64,000 nucleotides of DNA from Oscillospiraceae bacterium. GTDB lineage: Bacteria > Bacillota > Clostridia > Oscillospirales > Oscillospiraceae. Where the stretch lies: assembly GCA_902793285.1 (NCBI GenBank), contig CADBCV010000001.1:62001-126000 (forward strand), given 5' to 3'. The position numbers and the translations under genes are program-made. Numbering within the stretch: the first letter of the stretch is position 1; each line of letters starts with the position of its first letter. This document shows positions 41,831 to 50,145 of the stretch, piece by piece. Under the pieces are notes generated by a model. That model saw nothing but the letters and a program-made list of their open reading frames with translations, was not told the origin of the DNA and did no database searches.

Positions 41831-42679
41831 ATGAAAAAAAATCTCTGCGTTATTTTCACCTTTGTGCTCTGCGCGCTTCTGTTCTTCAGCGCTCAGGTAT
41901 ACGCCGATACCTCCCATGTTGCGGACGCCTCCCAGATGACGACCGTACAGGATGTTGCGGCGGAAGGCATGGAGCCCGTCTATGCCGAGGCGCTCTATGA
42001 CGGGGTCTATGAGGCGGCGGTGGACAGCAGTTCCTCCATGTTCCGCATTGAGCGCTGCGCGCTCCGGGTGGAGGACGGCAAACTCACCGCGGCGCTCACC
42101 ATGAGCAGCGAGAGCTACGGCTACCTCTTCCCCGGCACGGCAGAGGAGGCGGCAGCGGCGGCAAAGAGCGCTTACCTCACCCCGGGTGAGGACGGCAGGA
42201 CCTTCACGCTCCCCATCCCGGCGCTGGACGCTGGGGTCTCCTGCGCCGCCTGGAGCCGGAGCAAGGAGCTCTGGTACGACCGGACGCTGGTGTTCCGCTC
42301 CGACTCCCTGCCGCTTACGGCCTTCCGGGATGTGAAGACGGCGGAATCTCTTGGTCTCGCGGACGGCGAATATACCGTGGACGCGGCGCTGGAGGGCGGG
42401 TCCGGCAGGGCGAAGATCCAGTCTCCCTGCCGTCTCCGGATCAAAGACGGCGCGGCCGCGGCGGAGATCGTCTGGGGCAGCGCGAACTACGACTATATGA
42501 AGGTGGACGGCGCGCAGATCCCGGCGGAGATCCGGGACGGGCACTCCGTCTGCGTGATCCCCGTCCCGGCCTTTGACCGGGCGCTGCACGTGATCGCTGA
42601 CACCACGGCCATGAGTAAACCTCACGAGATCGAATACACGCTGCGCTTTGACGCCGAAACGATCACCCCCGCGGCATGA
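41831..42679 (+). CDS. Secreted protein with two tandem NEAT-like domains
   Basis: A 282-residue protein with a signal peptide (cleavage after VYA, about residue 25). Two repeats of about 110 residues align by eye: YDGVYEAAV with ADGEYTVDA, IERCALRVEDGKL with IQSPCRLRIKDGA, SYGYLFPGT with NYDYMKVDG, and FTLPIPALDAG with CVIPVPAFDRA, each ending in a YTLRFD-like strand. The pattern resembles NEAT (haem-binding) domains, although the canonical haem YxxxY motif is not clear. Placed between exported CbiK and a BtuFCD importer, it may bind a tetrapyrrole, corrinoid or metal. That role is inference. Its end overlaps the next gene by 4 nt. Confidence 0.6.
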   Translation: MKKNLCVIFTFVLCALLFFSAQVYADTSHVADASQMTTVQDVAAEGMEPVYAEALYDGVYEAAVDSSSSMFRIERCALRVEDGKLTAALTMSSESYGYLFPGTAEEAAAAAKSAYLTPGEDGRTFTLPIPALDAGVSCAAWSRSKELWYDRTLVFRSDSLPLTAFRDVKTAESLGLADGEYTVDAALEGGSGRAKIQSPCRLRIKDGAAAAEIVWGSANYDYMKVDGAQIPAEIRDGHSVCVIPVPAFDRALHVIADTTAMSKPHEIEYTLRFDAETITPAA

Positions 42680-43770
42680 GGAAACGGTTTTTTGCGCTGC
42701 TCGCAGCGCTCGCGCTTCTTCTCAGTCTCTCGGCGCCGTGTGGGGCGGACGCGGGAAAGATGTCCCTTCGCTACGCGGATCAGTTCAGCGTGGAATACGA
42801 GGACGACGGCACGGCGCTTGTGACCGTCGGCGGGACGGACCGCTTTCTTGTGGTGCCCGAAGGAAATGATGCGCGGGATGTCCCGGGGGCGGTGACGCTC
42901 CGGCTGCCGCTTCAGAAAATCTATGCCGCCTCCTCTGCCGCACCGGACCCCATTTCTCGCCTCGGCGCGCTGGACGCCGTGCGCCTCACCGGGACGAAGC
43001 GCGAGGACTGGACCCTGCCGGAGCTGCGGCGCGCCATGGACGAGGGGGAGATCCTCTACGCCGGCAAATACAGCGCCCCCGACTATGAGCTGCTGCTTCT
43101 GGAGGGGACGGAGCTCGCCATCGAGAACACCATGATCTACCACAGTCCGGAGACGAAGGAGCAGCTTGAGGCCCTGGGCATCCCCGTGCTGGTGGAGCGC
43201 TCCAGCTATGAGGCCCACCCCCTGGGGCGGCTGGAGTGGATCAAGCTCTACGGTCTGCTGTGCGGGAAGGCGGCGGAGGCCGAGGCGTTTTTTGACGCGC
43301 AGGCGGCCCTAACCGAGGCGATCCCCGCACAGGCGGGCGGCCCGAGCGCCGTGTGCTTTTTCATCACCGCAAACGGCAGCGTGAATGTGCGCCGCCCGGA
43401 GGATTACCTTGCGAAGATGATTGGCCTCGCTGGGGGCATCTACGCCCTCACGGAGGAGCCCGCGCCCGGAGAGAGCGCCCGCTCCACCATGAACATGCAG
43501 GCGGAGAGCTTTTACGCATCCGCCCGGGACGCGGACGTGCTGCTCTACAACGCCGCCATCGACGGCGGCATGGACACCCTGGCGGAGCTTCTTCGGAAGG
43601 GCGAATGGCTCGCGGATTTCAAGGCTGTCCAGAACGGGGATGTATGGTGTACCGAGGCGGACGTTTTCCAGCAGAGCTCCGCCATCTCCGCCATGATCGC
43701 GGAGCTGAACCGGATTTTCAGCGGCACGGCGGAAGAGGCCGAGCTGCGTTATTTTCACAGACTGACTTGA
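42676..43770 (+). CDS. ABC transporter substrate-binding protein (BtuF/FhuD type)
   Basis: A 364-residue protein with a signal peptide (cleavage around residue 25, no proper lipobox since Pro precedes the Cys) and a class III periplasmic-binding fold of the PF01497 type: GALDAVRLTGTKREDW near 97, LAIENTMIYHSPETKEQLEALGIPVLV near 150, a long interdomain helix, and NGDVWCTEADVFQQSS near 319. It pairs with the permease and ATPase that follow, which are siderophore/haem/cobalamin-type components. Within a cobalamin operon, corrinoid or cobalt-complex uptake is likely. ATGA overlap with the gene before. Confidence 0.82.
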   Translation: MRKRFFALLAALALLLSLSAPCGADAGKMSLRYADQFSVEYEDDGTALVTVGGTDRFLVVPEGNDARDVPGAVTLRLPLQKIYAASSAAPDPISRLGALDAVRLTGTKREDWTLPELRRAMDEGEILYAGKYSAPDYELLLLEGTELAIENTMIYHSPETKEQLEALGIPVLVERSSYEAHPLGRLEWIKLYGLLCGKAAEAEAFFDAQAALTEAIPAQAGGPSAVCFFITANGSVNVRRPEDYLAKMIGLAGGIYALTEEPAPGESARSTMNMQAESFYASARDADVLLYNAAIDGGMDTLAELLRKGEWLADFKAVQNGDVWCTEADVFQQSSAISAMIAELNRIFSGTAEEAELRYFHRLT

Positions 43771-43783
43771 GGAGGGTATGCCG

Positions 43784-44794
43784 ATGCAGGCGCAGAAAAA
43801 ACGCACAACAGGGGCCTTTTTGCTGCTTTTCGCGCTGCTTCTTGCGCTGCTTGCGGCAAATCTCACGATCGGCAGTGTGCGCGTATCCCTCCCGGAGCTC
43901 ATTTTCGTGCTCCGGGCAAGGGGCGGCGTGAGCACGGCGGCGCGCATTGTCTGGACGCTCCGCCTGCCGCGTTTACTCGCGGCGGCGCTTCTGGGCGGGG
44001 CGCTCGCGGTGTCCGGCTTTCTGCTGCAGACCTTTTTCGCAAACCCCATTGCGGGGCCCTTTGTGCTCGGTATCTCGTCGGGGGCCAAGCTCACCGTCGC
44101 GCTCACGCTCATCGCCGCCCTCTCCCGGGGGCGGGTACTCGGCTCCGGCGCGCTGATCGGCGCGGCTTTTCTCGGTTCCATGCTCGCCATGGGCTTTATC
44201 CTGCTGCTCTCCGCGCGCATTAAGCGCATGAGCTTGCTTGTGGTGTGCGGGGTGATGATCGGTTACATCGGCAGCGCCGTCACCGAGTTTGCGGTGACCT
44301 TTGCCGACGACCAGAATATCGTAAACCTCCACAACTGGTCCATGGGCAGCTTCTCCGGCATCACCTGGGCCAATGTGTATGTGATCGCCTGGGTCGTGCT
44401 TGCCGGCATTACTTTGAGCTTTCTGCTGTCCAAACCAATGGCCGCCTATCAACTTGGAGAGGGCTACGCCCAGAATCTCGGCGTCAATCTGCGGCGCTTC
44501 CGCTTAGAGCTCATTTTGCTCTCGAGCCTCCTCTCCGCCTGCGTGACGGCCTTTGCGGGCCCCATCTCCTTTGTGGGCGTGGCGGCCCCGCATCTCATGA
44601 AAAGTCTTTTTAAAACGGCAAGGCCCCTCGTGATGGTCCCGGCCTGTTTTCTGGGCGGCGCGGTGTTCTGCCTTTTCTGCGATCTTCTCGCGCGCACGGT
44701 GTTTGCGCCGACGGAGCTCAGCATCAGCTCCGTGACGGCGGTGTTCGGCGCGCCGGTGGTGATCTGGATGCTGCTGCGGCGAAGGGGGGATTGA
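43784..44794 (+). CDS. FecCD-family ABC permease (BtuC type)
   Basis: A 336-residue permease with about ten membrane helices. Hallmarks are LRLPRLLAAALLGGALAVSGFLLQTFFANPIAGPFVLGISSGA near the N terminus, GMAIGYIGSAVTEF-like helices, NLHNWSMGSFSGITW, and GPISFVGVAAPHLMK near 263 (coupling-helix region). It forms the membrane channel for cobalamin- or siderophore-type importers. GGAGGG lies 7 nt before ATG 43784. The in-frame ATG at 43778 is 1 nt from the RBS and less likely. The stop overlaps the ATPase gene region. Confidence 0.88.
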   Translation: MQAQKKRTTGAFLLLFALLLALLAANLTIGSVRVSLPELIFVLRARGGVSTAARIVWTLRLPRLLAAALLGGALAVSGFLLQTFFANPIAGPFVLGISSGAKLTVALTLIAALSRGRVLGSGALIGAAFLGSMLAMGFILLLSARIKRMSLLVVCGVMIGYIGSAVTEFAVTFADDQNIVNLHNWSMGSFSGITWANVYVIAWVVLAGITLSFLLSKPMAAYQLGEGYAQNLGVNLRRFRLELILLSSLLSACVTAFAGPISFVGVAAPHLMKSLFKTARPLVMVPACFLGGAVFCLFCDLLARTVFAPTELSISSVTAVFGAPVVIWMLLRRRGD

Positions 44795-44796
44795 AC

Positions 44797-45816
44797 TTGG
44801 AGAAGATCATTCTGCACACGGCGGATCTCACGGTGGGCTACGGCGCCTCCCCCGTCGTGCGGGACATCGCATTCTCCGTCGCCCCCGGGGAGATTCTGAC
44901 GCTCATCGGCCCGAACGGGGCCGGGAAATCCACGCTCCTTAAAACCCTCGCGCGGCAGCTCTCCCCGCTCGCGGGGACGGTGTTTCTCGGGGAGGAGGCG
45001 CTCTCCTCTCTCGGGGAAAATGCCCTTGCAAAACGCCTCTCCATCCTCACGACGGAGCGCGTGCGGGCGGAGCTCATGTGCTGCCGGGAGGTGGTGGCCA
45101 CCGGGCGCTACCCCTACACGGGGCGTCTCGGCATTCTCTCAAAGGGGGATGCGCAAATCGTGGAGGAGACCATGGCCCTCGTGCATGTGACGGAGCTCGC
45201 CGGGCAGCGCTTCTCCGCGCTCAGCGACGGGCAGCGACAGCGCGTGATGCTGGCCCGCGCCCTCTGTCAGGAGCCGGAGGTCCTGCTGCTGGACGAGCCG
45301 ACCTCCTTTCTCGATGTGCGCTACAAGCTGGAATTTCTTACAACGCTGCGCGCCCTTGCCAAGGCGCGGCGGATCGCGGTGGTGATGAGCCTGCACGAGC
45401 TCGACTGCGCGGCGCGCGTCTCCGACCGCCTTCTCTGCGTCCGGGAGGGCGCGGTGGACCGCATCGGCCCGCCGGAGATTTTGACAAGCGCCTATATTGA
45501 GACGCTCTACGGCATGGAGAAAGGCAGCTACAACGCCTTTTTCGGCGCCGCCGGGGACGAGCGCTTCTTTCAGAACCGCGCCTGCCCCCACTTCCCCTGC
45601 CACGAAGGGGTGGCGGAGGAGGACTTCAACTGTCTCTTCTGCTACTGCCCGCTCTACGCCCTGGGCGAGAGCTGCGGCGGCAGCTTTCACTATACGGAGG
45701 GCGGCGTCAAAAGCTGTGTGGACTGTGCCCTCCCCCACCGGCGGGAGAACTACGAAAAAATCCTCGCCCGCTGGCCGGAGATCAAAAAGCTCACGGAGAA
45801 GAAGCATGGCGTTTGA
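44797..45816 (+). CDS. ABC importer ATPase (BtuD type) with a C-terminal Cys-rich domain
   Basis: About 339 residues. The ATPase has Walker A GPNGAGKST (about 38), the Q-loop segment, signature ALSDGQRQR, Walker B VLLLDEPTSFLD and an H-loop (MSLHELD). After residue 250 a separate domain follows: FFQNRACPHFPCHEG, FNCLFCYCPLYALG, SCGGSFHY, SCVDCALPHRRENY, which is ten or so Cys. It matches a small Cys-rich domain (zf-like, PF04071) seen elsewhere in cobalamin genes. The fusion to an ATPase is unusual. TTG 44797 is chosen because AGGGGGG lies about 7 nt before it. An in-frame TTG at 44791 is too close. Overlaps cbiD. Confidence 0.85.
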   Translation: MEKIILHTADLTVGYGASPVVRDIAFSVAPGEILTLIGPNGAGKSTLLKTLARQLSPLAGTVFLGEEALSSLGENALAKRLSILTTERVRAELMCCREVVATGRYPYTGRLGILSKGDAQIVEETMALVHVTELAGQRFSALSDGQRQRVMLARALCQEPEVLLLDEPTSFLDVRYKLEFLTTLRALAKARRIAVVMSLHELDCAARVSDRLLCVREGAVDRIGPPEILTSAYIETLYGMEKGSYNAFFGAAGDERFFQNRACPHFPCHEGVAEEDFNCLFCYCPLYALGESCGGSFHYTEGGVKSCVDCALPHRRENYEKILARWPEIKKLTEKKHGV

Positions 45817-46936
45817 ACACTACATCCGAAGCGGCGCACGGATGCTGCGCTGCGGCTATACGACCGGCACCTGCGCGGCCCTCGCGGCATCAGGTGCGGC
45901 AAGGCTCCTGCTCACGGGCGAGGTGCCGGAGCAGGTGGGCCTTGTGACGCCGAAGGGCTGGCGGGTCGAGACGCCGCTCTCCGACTGCCGCATGGACGGC
46001 GCGTGCGCCCTCTGCGCCGTGCGGAAGGACGCGGGGGACGACCCCGACGTGACGGACGGCTGCCTGGTCTATGCACGGGTCCGGAAGAAGGAGCGCGGCA
46101 TCACCATCGAGGGCGGCGAGGGCGTCGGGCGCGTGACAAAGCCGGGACTCGACCAGCCGGTGGGCGCCGCCGCCATCAACTCCGTCCCCCGGCGCATGAT
46201 CGCGGCGGCAGTGGAGGAGGTCTGCGCAGACGCAGGCTACGGCGGCGGGCTCGAGGTCGTGATCTCCGTCCCGGAGGGGGAGGCCCTCGCCAAAAGGACC
46301 TTCAACCCGATGCTCGGCATCGCGGGCGGGATCTCCATTCTCGGCACCTCCGGCATTGTGGAGCCCATGAGCGAGCGGGCCCTGATCGACACGGTCGCGC
46401 TCTCGATCCGGCAGGCCGCGGCGGAGGGGGCTGTGCGCCTGCTCCTCACGCCCGGCAATTACGGGGCGGATTATCTGGAAAAGAACAGGCTGGACGCGCT
46501 CGGCGTGCCCATCGTCAAATGCTCCAACTTCATCGGGGAGGCGCTGGACGCAGCCACGGCCGAGGGGATCAGCGAGGTGCTCCTCGTGGGGCACATCGGA
46601 AAGCTCGTAAAGCTCGCGGGTGGGGTGATGAACACCCACTCGAAGACGGCGGACTGCCGCGCAGAGCTCTTCACGGCCCACGCGGCGATCTGCGGCGGGG
46701 ACACCGCCCTCTGCCGCGCGCTGATGGAAGCCGTGACCGCGGACGCCTGCCTTGCGCTGCTGGAGGAAGTAGGACTCCGTGAGGAGGTGACGGAGAGCCT
46801 GCTCGCGGCGATGCAGCTTCATCTCGACCGGCGGGCAGGCGGGAACCTTCGTGTCGGCGCGGTGGTTTTTTCCAACGAATACGGCACCCTCGGTCAAACG
46901 GAAACGGCGCGGGAGCTTTTGGAGGAGTGGACGTAA
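45806..46936 (+). CDS. cbiD: Cobalt-precorrin-5B C1-methyltransferase
   Basis: A 376-residue CbiD: LRCGYTTGTCAALAASGAARLLL near residue 12 (family signature), VTKPGLDQPVGAAAINSVPRRMI near 110, FNPMLGIAGGISILGTSGIVEPMSE near 168, and GHIGKLVKLAGGVMNTHSKTAD near 265. It methylates C1 of the ring using S-adenosylmethionine in the oxygen-independent route. Its ATG overlaps the ATPase stop by 11 nt, and cbiF begins right after its TAA. Confidence 0.93.
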   Translation: MAFEHYIRSGARMLRCGYTTGTCAALAASGAARLLLTGEVPEQVGLVTPKGWRVETPLSDCRMDGACALCAVRKDAGDDPDVTDGCLVYARVRKKERGITIEGGEGVGRVTKPGLDQPVGAAAINSVPRRMIAAAVEEVCADAGYGGGLEVVISVPEGEALAKRTFNPMLGIAGGISILGTSGIVEPMSERALIDTVALSIRQAAAEGAVRLLLTPGNYGADYLEKNRLDALGVPIVKCSNFIGEALDAATAEGISEVLLVGHIGKLVKLAGGVMNTHSKTADCRAELFTAHAAICGGDTALCRALMEAVTADACLALLEEVGLREEVTESLLAAMQLHLDRRAGGNLRVGAVVFSNEYGTLGQTETARELLEEWT

Positions 46937-47692
46937 ATGGTACATTTTGTCGGCGCGGGGCCCGGTGCACCCGATCTCATCACGCTGCGGGGGGCGAAGC
47001 TCCTCAGGGAGGCGGACGTCGTGATCTACGCGGGCAGTCTCGTAAACCCCGCGCTGCTTGAAAACTGCAAGCCGGGCTGCGAGATCCATAACAGCGCGGA
47101 GATGACGCTGCCGGAGGTCCTGTCCGTGGTGCGAAAGGCGGAGCGGAACGGGAAGACCACCGTTCGCCTGCACACCGGGGATGCGAGTCTCTATGGCGCG
47201 ATCCGGGAGCAGCTTGACGCCCTGAGTGCGGAGGGCATCCCTTTTGACATCACGCCGGGCGTCAGCAGTCTCTTCGGCGCGGCGGCGGCGCTGGGGGCGG
47301 AGTTCACCCTCCCCGGCGTGAGCCAAAGCCTGATTGTGACCCGCCTTGCCGGGCGGACGCCGGTGCCCGAGGGGGAGGGCCTGCGGGCGCTTGCCGCTCA
47401 CGGCGCGTCCATGGCGCTCTTCCTCTCGGCCGGGATGCTGGAGCGGGTGCAGGCGGAGCTCCTCGCGGGCGGCTGCCGGGAGGATACGCCGGCGGCCCTT
47501 GTCTATAAGGCCACCTGGCCGGAGGAGAAGATCGTGCGCTGCAGTGTCGGGACCCTCGCGGCCTCCGGTGAGGCAGCAGGCATCCGCAATACCGCGCTCG
47601 TCCTTGTCGGCGGCTTTCTGGAGGGCCCCTATGAGAAGAGCAAACTATACGACCCCGCGTTCTCCACGGGCTTTCGGGAGGCGGCGCGATGA
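46937..47692 (+). CDS. cbiF: Cobalt-precorrin-4 C11-methyltransferase
   Basis: A 251-residue member of the tetrapyrrole methylase family: VHFVGAGPGAPDLITLRGAKLL at the N terminus, YAGSLVNPALL near 31, RLHTGDASLYGAIREQ near 77, TPGVSSLFGAAAALGAEFTLPGVSQ near 106. The GVSQS and PALVYKATWPEE segments point to the C11 methylase branch (CbiF/CobM). It transfers a methyl from S-adenosylmethionine. The ATG abuts the cbiD stop, and the 3' end overlaps cbiG by 4 nt. Confidence 0.92.
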   Translation: MVHFVGAGPGAPDLITLRGAKLLREADVVIYAGSLVNPALLENCKPGCEIHNSAEMTLPEVLSVVRKAERNGKTTVRLHTGDASLYGAIREQLDALSAEGIPFDITPGVSSLFGAAAALGAEFTLPGVSQSLIVTRLAGRTPVPEGEGLRALAAHGASMALFLSAGMLERVQAELLAGGCREDTPAALVYKATWPEEKIVRCSVGTLAASGEAAGIRNTALVLVGGFLEGPYEKSKLYDPAFSTGFREAAR

Positions 47693-48720
47693 GCAGAAAC
47701 GGCATTGCCTACCTGAGCTTTACGGAAAAAGGGCGCGCGCTTGCCGCGTCCCTCTCCCGGGCGCTCGGGGGTGAGGTCTCCTGCACCCGGGACGGGGTTT
47801 CGCTGCGAAGCTGGACGACGGCGCGTTTTTCCGAAAAGGCCGCCCTGGTCTTTGTCGGGGCCGCCGGGATCGCCGTGCGCGCCGTGGCGCCCCATCTTGT
47901 GAGCAAGGCGACGGACCCCGCCGTTCTCACCGTGGACGAGTGCGGGCAGTTTGTGATCCCGCTCGTCTCCGGGCATCTCGGCGGGGCAAACGCACTGGCG
48001 CGGGAGATCGCCCGCGTCACCGGCGCGACGGCCTGCATCACCACCGCAACCGACGCAAACGGCCTTTTCGCCTTTGACGACTGGGCGCGAGCCCAGGGCA
48101 TGGCGGTTCTGGATGTACGGCAGATCAAGGCGGTGTCGGCAAAGCTGCTCGCAGGCGGGACGGTGACGGTGTGCTCCGCCTTCCCCATTGCGGGCGATAT
48201 CCCGGCGGGCGTCGCGCTCGCGGAGTCCGTCGCGCCCGATGTCTGGGTGGATGTGCACGGGCACGAGGCCCTGACGCTCGTCCCCCCCGCGCTGGTGCTG
48301 GGCGTCGGCTGCCGGCGCGGGATCACGCGGGAAACTTTAGAGAAACGCTTTACCGCCTTTTGCGCGGAAAATGCGATCCTGCCTGCGGCAATCCATGCCG
48401 CCGCGACCATCGACCTCAAGCGCGAGGAGGCGGGGCTGCTGGATTTCTGCGCCGGGCACGGCTGGCCGCTGAGCTTTTACAGCGCCGCGGAGCTGCGGGC
48501 CCTGGAGGGGGATTTCTCGGTCTCCCCCTTTGTGGAGGAGACCACCGGCGTCGGCAATGTCTGTGAGCGGGCGGCCTGCCTCCGCGCCGGGGGCAAACTG
48601 GCCGTCCAAAAAAGCGCGGGGGACGGCGTGACCTTCGCCCTCGCCCGCGGGGAGATTTCGTTGGATTGGAGTGTGGAGCATGGCGACACTGTATGTGGTG
48701 GGCATCGGCCCGGGATCTGA
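47689..48720 (+). CDS. cbiG: Cobalt-precorrin-5A hydrolase
   Basis: A 343-residue CbiG: an N-terminal domain with ALVFVGAAGIAVRAVAPHLVSKATDPAVLTVDE near 50 and PLVSGHLGGANALAREIA near 88, a middle segment, and a C-terminal CobE-like domain with LVLGVGCRRGITRETLE near 203 and the AAIHAAATIDLKREEAGL stretch. It opens the delta-lactone and releases acetaldehyde. The last 41 nt overlap cbiH in another frame, one of the larger overlaps in the operon. Confidence 0.92.
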   Translation: MSRNGIAYLSFTEKGRALAASLSRALGGEVSCTRDGVSLRSWTTARFSEKAALVFVGAAGIAVRAVAPHLVSKATDPAVLTVDECGQFVIPLVSGHLGGANALAREIARVTGATACITTATDANGLFAFDDWARAQGMAVLDVRQIKAVSAKLLAGGTVTVCSAFPIAGDIPAGVALAESVAPDVWVDVHGHEALTLVPPALVLGVGCRRGITRETLEKRFTAFCAENAILPAAIHAAATIDLKREEAGLLDFCAGHGWPLSFYSAAELRALEGDFSVSPFVEETTGVGNVCERAACLRAGGKLAVQKSAGDGVTFALARGEISLDWSVEHGDTVCGGHRPGI

Positions 48721-49408
48721 GGGCGGTATGACGCTGGAGGCGCGCGCGGCGCTCAAGCGGGCGGACGTCCTCTGCGGGTACGGGGTCTATCTCGATCTCA
48801 TCGCGCCGCTCTTTCCCGAGAAGGAGCGCTTTTCCACCCCCATGCGCGGGGAGCTGGAGCGCTGCCGCCGCGCGCTGGCGCTTGCGCAGGAGGGGCGCTG
48901 CGTCGCCCTTGTGTGCAGCGGGGACGCGGGTGTCTACGGCATGGCAAGCCCCATCCTGGAGCTTCTGCCGGCGTACCCCGGCGCGGAGGTTGAGATCGTC
49001 CCCGGCGTCACGGCTGCGCTCTCCGGCGCGGCGCTGCTCGGCGCTCCCCTGGGGCACGACTTCTGCGTGATCTCGCTCTCCGATCTTCTGACGCCCTGGG
49101 CGCTCATCGAAAAGCGCCTGCGCGCGGCTGGCGAGGGGGACTTCAATCTTGCGCTCTATAACCCCGCCTCCCACCGGCGGCGGGATTATTTGCGCCGCGC
49201 CGCGGATATTCTGCTGGCATACCGCGGCGGAGACACGCCCTGCGGCATTGCGCAAAACATCGGCCGCGCGGGGCAGGCGGCGCGGGTGCTGACGCTGTGT
49301 GAACTGCGGGACGCGGAATGCGACATGTTTTCCACGGTGTTCATCGGCTCTTCGCAGACAAAAGGTATTGACGGGCGCATGGTCACGCCGAGGGGGTATA
49401 CAAGGTGA
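48680..49408 (+). CDS. cbiH: Cobalt-factor III / precorrin-3B C17-methyltransferase
   Basis: A 242-residue tetrapyrrole methylase: LYVVGIGPGSEGGMTLEARAAL at the N terminus, GYGVYLDLI near 34, CSGDAGVYGMASPILEL near 80, VPGVTAALSGAALLGAPLGHDFCVISLSDLLTPW near 105, and NPASHRRRDYL near 153, features of the CbiH/CobJ branch. It methylates C17 with ring contraction. ATG 48680 is chosen over an in-frame GTG at 48671 because GGAG patches precede it. It overlaps cbiJ by 4 nt. Confidence 0.92.
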   Translation: MATLYVVGIGPGSEGGMTLEARAALKRADVLCGYGVYLDLIAPLFPEKERFSTPMRGELERCRRALALAQEGRCVALVCSGDAGVYGMASPILELLPAYPGAEVEIVPGVTAALSGAALLGAPLGHDFCVISLSDLLTPWALIEKRLRAAGEGDFNLALYNPASHRRRDYLRRAADILLAYRGGDTPCGIAQNIGRAGQAARVLTLCELRDAECDMFSTVFIGSSQTKGIDGRMVTPRGYTR

Positions 49409-50145
49409 AGGTTCTGATTTTCAGCGGCACGGCGGACGGCCGCGCGCTCTCCCGGCGGCTTGCCGATCTCGGCATGGCGGTGACGGTCTGCGTCGCAACC
49501 GAATACGGTGCGGAGGAGCAGGGCGTGTATCCCGGCGTCACGGTCCTGACCGGGCGGCGGGATGCCGGGGAGATGGCGACACTTTTGAGGGGCTACGCCC
49601 TCTGCATCGACGCCACCCACCCCTACGCACGCGAGGTGACAAAAAATATCCGCGCCGCCTGCGCCGAGGCAGGTGTCCCCTGCCGTCGGCTTCTGCGCGA
49701 TGCCTGCCCCGCTGACGGCGCAGTAACATTCGCAAGCGCTCAAGCGGCTGCGGCGTATCTTGCAAAAACCGAGGGAAACATCCTGCTCGCCGTCGGGTCC
49801 AAGGAACTCAAAAGCTACGCGGCCCTCGACGCGGGGCGGCTCTATCCCCGGGTGCTCCCGTCCCACGAGGCGATATCCGCCTGCGAGGCGGCGGGCATCC
49901 CCCACCGGAACATCATCGCCATGCAGGGGCCCTTTACCCGGGAACTGAACGCGGCCCTGCTGCGGCAGAAGAAGATCGCCTGGCTTGTGACGAAGGACGG
50001 CGGGAGAGAGGGCGGCTTTCCCGAAAAGGCCGCGGCCGCGCGGGAGACCGGGACAAGGCTCGTGCTGCTGCACCGCCCGGAGGAGCAGGGCGAACGCTTT
50101 GAGGAGATCATAGAGCGCTGTGAGGAGATGCTGGGATGCAGGTAA
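49405..50145 (+). CDS. cbiJ: Cobalt-precorrin-6A reductase
   Basis: A 246-residue CbiJ/CobK-type protein: ILIFSGTADGRALSRRL-like N terminus (the glycine-rich nucleotide site), CIDATHPYAREVTKNIRAAC near 70, ILLAVGSKELKSYA near 131, RVLPSHEAISACEAAGIPHRNIIAMQGPF near 151 and LVTKDGGREGGFPEKAAAARETG near 192. It reduces the macrocycle with NADH. The start overlaps the cbiH stop (4 nt) and its end overlaps cbiET by 10 nt. Confidence 0.93.
   Translation: MKVLIFSGTADGRALSRRLADLGMAVTVCVATEYGAEEQGVYPGVTVLTGRRDAGEMATLLRGYALCIDATHPYAREVTKNIRAACAEAGVPCRRLLRDACPADGAVTFASAQAAAAYLAKTEGNILLAVGSKELKSYAALDAGRLYPRVLPSHEAISACEAAGIPHRNIIAMQGPFTRELNAALLRQKKIAWLVTKDGGREGGFPEKAAAARETGTRLVLLHRPEEQGERFEEIIERCEEMLGCR

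Noticed and set aside
41585..42625. Minus-strand 346-codon frame in the cbiK/NEAT-like region
   Set aside because: Opposite two genes with signal peptides and RBSs. The translation is Arg/Gly/Pro-rich with no motifs.
45890..47401. Minus-strand 503-codon frame opposite cbiD and cbiF
   Set aside because: Shadow frame caused by GC-rich third positions. Both plus-strand genes are unmistakable.
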